This document shows, piece by piece, positions 1 to 4,492 of a stretch of 9,066 nt of DNA. Within the stretch, counting starts at the first letter, position 1. Every line of letters begins with the position of its first letter. Below the pieces are notes generated by a model, which ran no database searches, was not told the DNA's origin, and saw only the letters and a list, made by a program, of their open reading frames with translations. The DNA is from Chloroflexota bacterium (GTDB taxonomy: Bacteria; Chloroflexota; FW602-bin22; JAMCYS01). A program made the position numbers and the translations under genes. The stretch lies in the NCBI GenBank assembly GCA_021847625.1, contig JAJZQK010000095.1, positions 1 through 9,066 on the forward strand. The letters are read 5' to 3'.

Positions 1-5
1 AGCAC
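1..5 (-). CDS. Possible start of a minus-strand gene leaving the window
   Basis: On the minus strand a GTG (complement of 3-5) lies six bases after a very strong purine-rich Shine-Dalgarno stretch (complement of 11-21, AAGGAGGAGG type). That stretch is preceded by a leader with a hairpin and an extended -10 box. Only the start codon and two further bases are inside the window, so the product is unknown. The call rests on the promoter/RBS arrangement alone; a start further downstream, outside the window, is equally possible. Confidence 0.35.
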
Positions 6-10
6 GTACG

Positions 11-21
11 TCCTCCTCCTT
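11..21 (-). promoter_or_regulatory. Strong ribosome binding site of the left-edge minus gene
   Basis: The complement of 11-21 reads AAGGAGGAGGA, a near-perfect anti-16S match. It is correctly spaced for a GTG at the window edge. There is no plus-strand reading that explains it. Confidence 0.5.
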
Positions 22-31
22 GGCGATGGTG

Positions 32-50
32 GGCGACCCTACCGGTCGCC
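32..50 (-). other. Leader hairpin between promoter and RBS
   Basis: GGCGACC (32-38) pairs perfectly with GGTCGCC (44-50) across a 5-base loop. It lies in the inferred 5' leader of the left-edge minus gene, just upstream of its RBS, so it could protect the mRNA or tune translation. There is no U-tract on either side, so it is not a classic terminator. Confidence 0.5.
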
Positions 51-57
51 AAACCAT

Positions 58-66
58 AGTATACCA
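58..66 (-). promoter_or_regulatory. Extended -10 promoter, minus strand
   Basis: The minus strand reads TGG-TATACT, an extended -10 (TGn) joined to a near-consensus hexamer (63 to 58). No good -35 hexamer is present at 17 bp. Instead the position where it would lie (about 81-86) falls inside the CCTGGCC palindrome at 76-93. The predicted start is about position 51, giving a leader of roughly 45 bases to the GTG at 5. The same extended -10 form recurs at 3318-3326. Confidence 0.5.
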
Positions 67-75
67 ATTTCCCAA

Positions 76-93
76 CCTGGCCACCTGGCCAGG
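76..93. repeat. CCTGGCC-N4-GGCCAGG palindrome, copy 1
   Basis: Perfect 7-bp inverted repeat (76-82 and 87-93) with spacer ACCT. The same arms occur at 489-506 and 3516-3533 with different 4-base spacers. This copy covers the -35 zone of the putative minus-strand promoter at 58-66 and also lies about 90 bases upstream of the plus-strand small ORF at 185. It could be an operator for a dimeric regulator, with 11 bp between arm centres (about one helical turn), or a small dispersed repeat. Confidence 0.7.
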
Positions 94-184
94 CCGCAAA
101 CTCTCCAGATGCAGGATGTGACGGCGGCCGGTTTGGGCGATAATAACCTTGCAAGAACGTTAGGAAAGAAGGCAAGTGACGACG

Positions 185-289
185 ATGTCAAGACTAGACG
201 AACAGCGTTCGGTGGCTATTCCCCTCCTATTCATATTGCTGGCGATCCTGCTCTCGCCCATCCTCTACGACCTCTCCCAGCTCCTGTAG
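185..289 (+). CDS. Small hydrophobic membrane peptide (34 aa)
   Basis: ATG at 185 opens a 34-codon frame ending at TAG 287-289. A purine-rich AGGAAAGAAGG (162-172) lies about 12 bases upstream, slightly far but plausible. After a short polar N-terminus (MSRLDEQRS) comes one continuous hydrophobic stretch rich in I, L and P, about residues 10-30, long enough for one membrane helix; a few polar residues and leucines follow. It is not recognised as a known family. It is in the same frame as the CPBP-like fragment that begins just after its stop codon. The two could therefore be remnants of one longer membrane protein interrupted by a stop, or simply neighbours. Being too short for most gene finders, it would usually be missed. 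Confidence 0.45.
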   Translation: MSRLDEQRSVAIPLLFILLAILLSPILYDLSQLL

Positions 290-310
290 TCGATGGGGAA
301 GGGTAGCGCG

Positions 311-475
311 ATGACAGGCGGCAGGCAAACGGCGGTTGAAGTGGTAGGGCAGACGGTGGATCAGCCCGCCAACGTCGCGCTCCTCGGGCTCTTCGTCGGC
401 TACGGGTTCTTGCGCTCGGGCAGCGTGCTGCCCTGGACCCTCCTCCACGCCTTCTCGGACGTCGTCGGCTTCTAG
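311..475 (+). pseudogene. CPBP/Abi-type membrane protease fragment (C-terminal part only)
   Basis: A 54-codon frame from ATG 311 (RBS-like GGGGAAGGG just upstream; an ATG at 293 is the longer alternative, without an SD) to TAG 473-475. The C-terminal half has a hydrophobic segment with the pattern GLFVGYGFLRSGSV followed by LLHAFSDVVGF. This resembles the last two conserved blocks of CPBP (CAAX protease / bacteriocin processing) intramembrane proteases: the L-x-G-x-x-x-G-x-x-x-x-R-(S/T)-G-S turn, then the H-A-x-x-D/N motif. Those proteins normally have 200-300 residues with an upstream EExxxR motif, which is absent here. I therefore read it as a truncated remnant, or a very small derived membrane protein. 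Family assignment is from motif recall only. Confidence 0.45.
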
Positions 476-488
476 GCCCGGAAGCCAG

Positions 489-506
489 CCTGGCCTTGTG
501 GCCAGG
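489..506. repeat. CCTGGCC-N4-GGCCAGG palindrome, copy 2
   Basis: Perfect 7-bp arms (489-495 and 500-506) with spacer TTGT. It is identical in arm sequence and spacer length to copies at 76-93 and 3516-3533. It lies in the intergenic space after the CPBP-like fragment and about 125 bases upstream of the response regulator ATG. As RNA it could form a tetraloop hairpin, but no U-tract follows (GGAAAAGACC), so a terminator role is weak. Confidence 0.7.
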
Positions 507-522
507 GAAAAGACCCGCCACC

Positions 523-555
523 TGCCCGGATTTGAATCTCGCCAGATGCCGGGCA
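523..555. other. Nested hairpin upstream of the response regulator operon
   Basis: TGCCCGG (523-529) pairs with CCGGGCA (549-555). Inside this stem a second small hairpin is possible (ATCT 536-539 with AGAT 544-547 around CGCC). It lies about 75 bases before the response regulator start. It could be part of an operator or leader, or a terminator for the upstream fragment. No U-tract follows. Confidence 0.4.
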
Positions 556-630
556 CGGCGGAAGGGACTTTGATCTAAGGTTAAACCAGAGATAGGGCAA
601 ACCTATCGATCCATCGACGAGGTAACGCGA

Positions 631-1038
631 ATGCGAATTCTGCTGGCCGATGATCAACTGGAAGTCCGCTCCGCGCTATTCCTGCTCCTGGACCAGGAGC
701 CGGACATAAGCGTGGTGGGCGAAGCGAGCGAGGCCAGCGGTCTACTCAGCCAACTGCAGGCGGCAAACCCCGACCTGGTGCTTCTGGACTGGGAGCTGCC
801 CGGCCTGCACGGCAAAGACGCCGCGGCAGCCGCGGGCAACGGCGTCTGGAAAGGGCTGTGCTCGCTGAGCCCTCGCCCCCTGCTGGTCGCCCTGAGCGGG
901 CGGCCGGAGGCCCGCCGGGCGGCGGTTGCCGCTGGGGCCGACGGCTTCGTCAGCAAGGGGGACCCGCCGGAGGAATTGTTGCGGACCCTGCGCGCCGTCG
1001 CGCGCAGGAAGCAAGGACAGACCGATTCGTTGCCTTGA
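631..1038 (+). CDS. Receiver-only response regulator (NarL/FixJ-type REC domain, 135 aa)
   Basis: A single CheY-like receiver domain. The acidic pair is D7-D8, the phospho-acceptor is D53 (in LVLLDWELPG), the conserved Ser/Thr is S89 (VALSG) and the conserved lysine is K109 (FVSKGD). The sequence MRILLADDQLEVR... with G102-A103-D104-G105 and the SKGD block resembles the receivers of NarL/LuxR-type regulators. The protein ends about 20 residues after the lysine, so the usual HTH output domain is missing. The 24-bp gap to the next gene offers no frame that could encode one. ATG at 631 is preceded by GAGGT (619-623). It is the first gene of an operon with an ABC ATPase, permease and lipoprotein. 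No histidine kinase is in the window. It probably acts by protein-protein contact or as a phosphate sink, rather than by binding DNA (inference). Confidence 0.88.
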   Translation: MRILLADDQLEVRSALFLLLDQEPDISVVGEASEASGLLSQLQAANPDLVLLDWELPGLHGKDAAAAAGNGVWKGLCSLSPRPLLVALSGRPEARRAAVAAGADGFVSKGDPPEELLRTLRAVARRKQGQTDSLP

Positions 1039-1062
1039 AGCAGGAGAGGGAGGACTGGTGAA

Positions 1063-2013
1063 GTGAACGGGCAGGCTGTCATCACGACAAGAGGTCTCAC
1101 CCGTCGTTTCGGTGAGAAGGTAGCGGTGGACGAGCTGACGCTCGCCGTGCACGCGGGCGAGGTGTTCGGCCTGCTGGGCCACAACGGCGCCGGCAAGACG
1201 ACCACCGTGCGTCTGATCAACGGCGTGCTGACGCCCAGCGGCGGCGAGGTGCGAGCGCTGGGGCTCGACCCGGCGACCCAAGGCGCCGAGCTAAGGCGAC
1301 GCACGGGTGTTCTGACCGAAACACCTTCCCTGGACGAGCGGCTCACGGCTCGCGATAACCTGACGATCTACGCCGATCTGTACGGAGTGCCACAGCCGGA
1401 GGTCAAGCCCCGCGTCGCGGAGATGCTGGCGACCTTCGATTTGGCCGACAGGGCCGACGAGAAGGTGGGCGGCTACAGCAAGGGCATGAAACAGCGTCTG
1501 GCCCTCTGCCGAGCTTTGCTCCACGAACCCGACATACTGTTCCTGGACGAGCCGACCTCCGGCCTCGACCCCGTGGCCAGTCGCCAGGTGCACACAATGA
1601 TCACCAGGCTCAGCCGGACGGAGGGACGCACGGTTCTCCTCTGCACCCACAACCTAGCCGAAGCGCAGCAACTGTGCGACCGGGTAGCGGTGATGCAGCA
1701 TGGCCGGCTGGTCGCCCTCGGCACGCCCGCCGAACTGGCTCGCCAACTGGGGCAGGCGGCGACCTTGGAGATCGAAGTGGCGCCTGAGGACCTGACGACG
1801 GCAAGCCGCGTGCTGCGCTCGCTCGACGGCCTCGCGGTAGAGGCGGGAGAAGATGGCCTCATCGCCATCCAGGGGGCGGCCAGGACGGAAATCCCCGGTA
1901 TCCTCGCCTCGCTCGTCGGAGCAGGCGTCAAGACCTATCGCCTATCGCCACGCGAGATGTCGCTGGAGGACATCTACTTTGCTTTGGTGGAGAAGAAGGA
2001 GGTGGCAGTATGA
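1063..2013 (+). CDS. ABC transporter ATP-binding protein (ABC-2/DrrA-NatA type exporter)
   Basis: Cytoplasmic ATPase of an exporter; 316 aa, normal for the family. Visible motifs: Walker A GHNGAGKT (39-46); a Q-loop region where the glutamine is replaced by E86 (LTETPSLDERLT, common in this subfamily); signature YSKGMKQR (138-145) in place of LSGGQ; Walker B ILFLDEP (158-164) with D-loop GLDP; and the switch histidine H196 (CTHN). A C-terminal extension of about 90 residues after the nucleotide-binding domain is typical of the DrrA/NatA/CcmA-like group. The start is GTG at 1063, 10 bases after GGAGAGGGAGG; no in-frame ATG fits better. The stop overlaps the permease start (ATGA), so the two are translationally coupled. 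The transported substrate cannot be read from the sequence. This ATPase is intact, unlike the second one at 7660-8515. Confidence 0.95.
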   Translation: MNGQAVITTRGLTRRFGEKVAVDELTLAVHAGEVFGLLGHNGAGKTTTVRLINGVLTPSGGEVRALGLDPATQGAELRRRTGVLTETPSLDERLTARDNLTIYADLYGVPQPEVKPRVAEMLATFDLADRADEKVGGYSKGMKQRLALCRALLHEPDILFLDEPTSGLDPVASRQVHTMITRLSRTEGRTVLLCTHNLAEAQQLCDRVAVMQHGRLVALGTPAELARQLGQAATLEIEVAPEDLTTASRVLRSLDGLAVEAGEDGLIAIQGAARTEIPGILASLVGAGVKTYRLSPREMSLEDIYFALVEKKEVAV

Positions 2014-2828
2014 ACTGGCGGGCCATTCGCGCTATCGTCCGCAAGGACCTCAAAGTCGTCACGCAGAGCAAGGCGGTGCTGCTGCCCTTGATCCTCGTGC
2101 CGCTCATCATGCTCGTCATCATACCGGCGGCCTTCGCGCTGGTGCCGTCCATGCTCGGCTCGTCGCTCGCGGCGGACAATGACATGCAGATTTTTCTCGC
2201 CAACATGCCCGCCGGGCTCAAGGCCGAGCTCGCCGGCTACAATGTAGACCAGCAGATGGTCGTCATGGGGCTCGTCTACTTCCTGGCGCCGATGTACCTG
2301 ATCATCCCGCTGATGGTGGCGAGCGTGATCGCCGCCGACAGCTTCGCCGGGGAGAAGGAGCGCAAGACCATGGAGGCCTTGCTGTACTCGCCGACGACCG
2401 ATAGCGAGCTCTTCACGGCCAAGTTGCTCTCCGCCTGGGTGCCGGCGGTGATCATCGCCCTCGTCGGCTTCGTCGTGTACGGCGTCGTCGCCAACGCGGC
2501 GGCCTGGCCGCTGATCGGGCGGATCTTCTTCCCGAACCTGATGTGGGTGCTCATGGCCGTCTGGGTGGCGCCGGCGGTAGCCGGCCTCGGCCTGGGGGCG
2601 ACCGTCCTCGTCTCGTCGCGGGTGCAGACCTTCCAGGAGGCCTACCAGATGGGCGGCATGGTGGTGCTGCCGGTTATCTTCCTCGTCGTCGGCCAGGCCA
2701 CGGGCGTGATGTACTTCAGCGTCGCCCTGGTAGCATTGCTGGGGCTGATCGTCTGGGCCATCGACGCGGCGCTGCTGTGGTACGGCGCCAAGTCGTTCCA
2801 GCGCGGCCAGGTCATCGCCAAGATCTGA
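2010..2828 (+). CDS. ABC-2 family permease of the exporter
   Basis: Integral membrane subunit (272 aa) paired with the ATPase immediately upstream; the genes overlap by 4 bases, and an AAGGAGGTG RBS lies inside the end of the ATPase gene. The first membrane helix is about residues 24-50, followed by an extracytoplasmic loop of about 35 residues. A helix at about 77-105 then leads into the characteristic cytoplasmic coupling segment ADSFAGEKERKTMEALLYSP, the conserved G-E-K-E-R-x-T-x-E-x-L-L block of ABC2_membrane permeases (NatB/YhaP-like). Four more hydrophobic stretches follow, giving about six helices in all. A short basic C-terminus (KSFQRGQVIAKI) ends the protein. The same GEKER block recurs in the minus-strand permease at 6920-7657, so the two systems are paralogous. 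Substrate unknown. Confidence 0.93.
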   Translation: MNWRAIRAIVRKDLKVVTQSKAVLLPLILVPLIMLVIIPAAFALVPSMLGSSLAADNDMQIFLANMPAGLKAELAGYNVDQQMVVMGLVYFLAPMYLIIPLMVASVIAADSFAGEKERKTMEALLYSPTTDSELFTAKLLSAWVPAVIIALVGFVVYGVVANAAAWPLIGRIFFPNLMWVLMAVWVAPAVAGLGLGATVLVSSRVQTFQEAYQMGGMVVLPVIFLVVGQATGVMYFSVALVALLGLIVWAIDAALLWYGAKSFQRGQVIAKI

Positions 2829-2852
2829 GGCGGGTAGCGGAGGTACAGACAG

Positions 2853-3245
2853 ATGCAACGCAAGTACGCCCTCGTCGGCGTCGTTCTCCTGGCGACCATG
2901 CTGGTACTCAGCGGCTGCGGGGTGGGGTTCGCTTACCATTCGAGCAGCTCGACGGGCCACAGCAACGGCAACTTCGCCGGCAGGGACAAACCGGAGACCA
3001 TAACCTACGGGGCCAGGGAAGGGGCGACCAGCGCCGAGCTGCACCTCCGCATCGAGGCCACGGAAGGGTCCGTGGCCTGGGCGCTCAAGGACCCCTCCGG
3101 CGCCACGCGTTGGGAGGGCACGGTGGCCGCGGGCCAGCGCGTCAACCAGACGCGCCAGTTCGAGGCGACAGCCGGAGATTGGCCGTTTGCCCTGGAATTT
3201 GCACACGCCACCGGCACCTATACCGCCGACTGGCGGGCGAGCTAG
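2853..3245 (+). CDS. Small lipoprotein associated with the ABC exporter
   Basis: 130 aa. The N-terminus has a basic start (MQRKY), a hydrophobic segment and lipobox LSGC with the lipidated cysteine at C22, so the mature protein should be about 109 residues anchored on the outside of the membrane. A Ser/Thr/Gly/Asn-rich spacer follows. The rest alternates polar and hydrophobic residues (LHLRIEATEGSVAWALKDPSG, RWEGTVAAGQ, GDWPFALEFAHATGTYTADW) and looks like a compact beta-sandwich with a G-x-W...G-x-Y tail. I do not recognise a named family. ATG 2853 follows GGAGGT (2839-2844) with ideal spacing, 24 bases after the permease stop, so it is most likely the last gene of the exporter operon. A role as an extracytoplasmic accessory or sensor of the exporter is inference. 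Confidence 0.85.
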   Translation: MQRKYALVGVVLLATMLVLSGCGVGFAYHSSSSTGHSNGNFAGRDKPETITYGAREGATSAELHLRIEATEGSVAWALKDPSGATRWEGTVAAGQRVNQTRQFEATAGDWPFALEFAHATGTYTADWRAS

Positions 3246-3256
3246 GGGATCACTTC

Positions 3257-3280
3257 AGCCCGCCGCGAAAGCGGCGGGCT
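3257..3280 (+). terminator. Hairpin terminator of the response regulator/ABC operon
   Basis: AGCCCGCCGC (3257-3266) pairs perfectly with GCGGCGGGCT (3271-3280) around a stable GAAA tetraloop, 12 bases after the lipoprotein stop. The following sequence AGCCTTGTCC is only weakly U-rich. Position and strength still make termination or mRNA 3'-end protection the obvious role. Confidence 0.75.
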
Positions 3281-3317
3281 AGCCTTGTCCACCTCTTCGG
3301 TAGCGCTGGCGCTTTCT

Positions 3318-3326
3318 TGCTATACT
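3318..3326 (+). promoter_or_regulatory. Extended -10 promoter for the 43-aa membrane protein
   Basis: TGC-TATACT is an extended -10 with a near-consensus hexamer (3321-3326), right after the upstream terminator and about 40 bases before the small gene at 3368. A -35 hexamer is poor (CGGTAG at 17 bp), as is usual for extended -10 promoters. It has the same form as the minus-strand box at 58-66. Confidence 0.6.
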
Positions 3327-3367
3327 GATGGTCGAGAGCGTCGTGCAGAAAGAGGAGGGCCCGCCTC

Positions 3368-3499
3368 ATGAGCAGACGCCCATTCTTGGACACCCTGGCC
3401 CTCTGGATCGGCCGCGTCGTGCTGTTATTCCTGGGCTGGCTAGTATTCACACAGACCCTCGTGCGGCTGGTGCGGCGCTACTTCCACTTCCGCCGCTGA
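3368..3499 (+). CDS. Small single-pass membrane protein (43 aa)
   Basis: ATG 3368 to TGA 3497-3499. It is preceded at ideal distance by AGAGGAGGG (3351-3359) and by an extended -10 promoter at 3318-3326. The peptide begins MSRRPFLDTLALWIG, has one hydrophobic helix (about residues 9-28, rich in L, V, W, F and G) and ends in a strongly basic tail (VRLVRRYFHFRR). This is the layout of a small membrane-anchored peptide with the charged tail in the cytoplasm. It is not recognised as a known family. A longer overlapping frame (3328-3615) lacks protein-like composition and has no comparable RBS, so I regard this short frame as the real gene. It may be a monocistronic transcript, or be read through into the gene at 3685. 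Function unknown. Confidence 0.65.
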   Translation: MSRRPFLDTLALWIGRVVLLFLGWLVFTQTLVRLVRRYFHFRR

Positions 3500-3515
3500 C
3501 GGACTTTCCGGCCGA

Positions 3516-3533
3516 CCTGGCCGCCTGGCCAGG
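3516..3533. repeat. CCTGGCC-N4-GGCCAGG palindrome, copy 3
   Basis: Perfect 7-bp arms (3516-3522 and 3527-3533) with spacer GCCT. Here the flanking A3515 and T3534 extend pairing to 8 bp. The surroundings also resemble copy 1: ACCTGGCC-R-CCTGGCCAGG-Y-CGC-R-AA in both places. It starts 16 bases after the 43-aa gene and is upstream of the gene at 3685. Confidence 0.7.
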
Positions 3534-3540
3534 TCGCGAA

Positions 3541-3556
3541 CCGGCCACCTGGCCAA
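3541..3556. repeat. Degenerate fourth copy of the palindrome
   Basis: GGCC-ACCT-GGCC (3543-3554), with flanks CC on the left and AA on the right, keeps the core and the ACCT spacer of copy 1 but has a mismatched outer position. Its centre is 24 bp from the centre of copy 3. This spacing, close to two helical turns, would suit cooperative binding of two dimers (inference). Confidence 0.45.
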
Positions 3557-3684
3557 TGCGCGTCCGTCCAGTTGTCCGGCGCATTCCCGCGCGGGCTGGG
3601 TTATGCTTTGCGTAGAAATCAAGGGCGATGTCGGTGCATCAAGTCGGAGCTCGTTCCCCCTCAGGCGGCAAAGGAGGCAAGGTG

Positions 3685-4275
3685 ATGCGGAGAAGTCAGG
3701 CGATTCTCCTGTCAGTGGCGGTAGTAGCCCTGCTGGGGGCGGCGTTCTGGTGGTTGGACTTCCACGCCGCCCAGAGCGAGACCCGCACCAATTCCCAGGT
3801 CACGACCATGTCGTCGAGCGCGGGGACGGAAGACCCCAACTGGCCCAAGCAGCGACTCGCCGTCTACGTCGACGCCGAGGACGGCCTGGGCGCGACCCTG
3901 GCCCAGGGGCTCAAGGAAGAGCTCGGCCAAGGGCCCAACTTCACGAAGGTGACGGTTCTCGACCAGCCCACGGACAAAGCCGACTCGCCGTTGCTGGTGG
4001 TGACCGTGGCCAAGAACGACGGCCTCTGGACGCCGGTCTACGCGCGCACGCGGATGGAGGTGAAGGTGGAGTACGCCTCGTTGGGGGACGTCAGGCCGCT
4101 GCACCAGTCGCCGGTAGGCTTTACCAGCGGCCAACCGTCGCTGCTGGTGGACGGCCACTTCGAAGTGCAGGACAACACGCGGGGCATCGTCTCTCGCCAG
4201 GCCTACGCAAGCATGCTGGGCAACTACCTGGCGCAGCAAATCGCCCCCTCCCTGGAGAGAGCCATTTCCCAGTAG
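3685..4275 (+). CDS. Membrane-anchored extracytoplasmic protein of unknown function
   Basis: 196 aa from ATG 3685, chosen because AAGGAGG (3671-3677) sits 7 bases upstream; the frame is open further upstream to an ATG at 3628, but that start has no RBS. Two arginines precede a hydrophobic helix (residues 6-24), and there is no clear signal peptidase cleavage site or lipobox, so the protein is probably anchored by its N-terminus and exported. A polar S/T linker (about 30-50) leads to a soluble domain. In it a beta strand (RLAVYVDAEDG), a helix (LGATLAQGLKEELGQG) and a run of strands (PLLVVTVAKNDGLWTPVYARTRMEVKVEYAS) are evident, and a C-terminal amphipathic helix (YLAQQIAPSLERAI) ends it. The mixed alpha/beta pattern recalls small periplasmic assembly proteins, but I cannot assign a family. 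A strong hairpin follows the gene, so it appears to end a transcript. Confidence 0.75.
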   Translation: MRRSQAILLSVAVVALLGAAFWWLDFHAAQSETRTNSQVTTMSSSAGTEDPNWPKQRLAVYVDAEDGLGATLAQGLKEELGQGPNFTKVTVLDQPTDKADSPLLVVTVAKNDGLWTPVYARTRMEVKVEYASLGDVRPLHQSPVGFTSGQPSLLVDGHFEVQDNTRGIVSRQAYASMLGNYLAQQIAPSLERAISQ

Positions 4276-4320
4276 GCAGGCAAAGATAGCGATACCGTCT
4301 TCTTCCTTTCCCTCCTCCTT

Positions 4321-4361
4321 CAGAACCCCGGTCAGGCCCCGAAGGCCCAGCCGGGGTTCTG
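4321..4361 (+). terminator. Hairpin terminator after the anchored protein gene
   Basis: CAGAACCCCGG (4321-4331) pairs perfectly with CCGGGGTTCTG (4351-4361), an 11-bp stem around a 19-base loop that itself holds a GGCC(CCGAA)GGCC mini-hairpin. It begins 46 bases after the stop at 4275 and about 130 bases before the next gene. No U-tract follows, so it may act by a different mechanism or simply cap the mRNA 3' end. Confidence 0.6.
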
Positions 4362-4492
4362 GCCATGGTCCTCGGCACAGGCCGCCCAGGGCTTCACGTT
4401 CTTAGTGAACAGGGGGTCAACAACTGGCAGACCAGCGCTAATAATGGTAATCTGGAAATACAGTCATATCTTTACTAAAGGAAGGCACACCA

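Noticed and set aside
489..506. Palindrome copies as rho-independent terminators
   Set aside because: None is followed by a U-tract on either strand, and copy 1 lies upstream of genes rather than after one. A binding site or dispersed repeat fits better.
520..560. tRNA T-arm-like TTCAAATCC on the minus strand
   Set aside because: The flanking 5-base stem does not pair, and there is no acceptor stem or anticodon arm in a cloverleaf arrangement.
654..1346. 230-aa minus-strand open frame over the response regulator
   Set aside because: Ser/Arg/Pro-rich antisense frame. The plus-strand receiver with all catalytic residues explains the region.
1974..3206. 410-aa minus-strand open frame opposite the ABC permease and lipoprotein
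   Set aside because: Composition is dominated by H, D, R, G and Q runs typical of the antisense of GC-rich genes. The plus strand has clear permease and lipoprotein genes with RBSs.
3328..3615. 95-aa plus-strand frame overlapping the 43-aa membrane peptide
   Set aside because: No RBS at its start, proline/arginine-rich non-protein-like composition, and it runs through the intergenic palindromes. The 3368-3499 frame has better signals.
3603..4289. 228-aa frame overlapping the anchored protein gene
   Set aside because: Out-of-frame R/G-rich shadow. The frame from 3685 has the AAGGAGG RBS, a membrane helix and natural composition.
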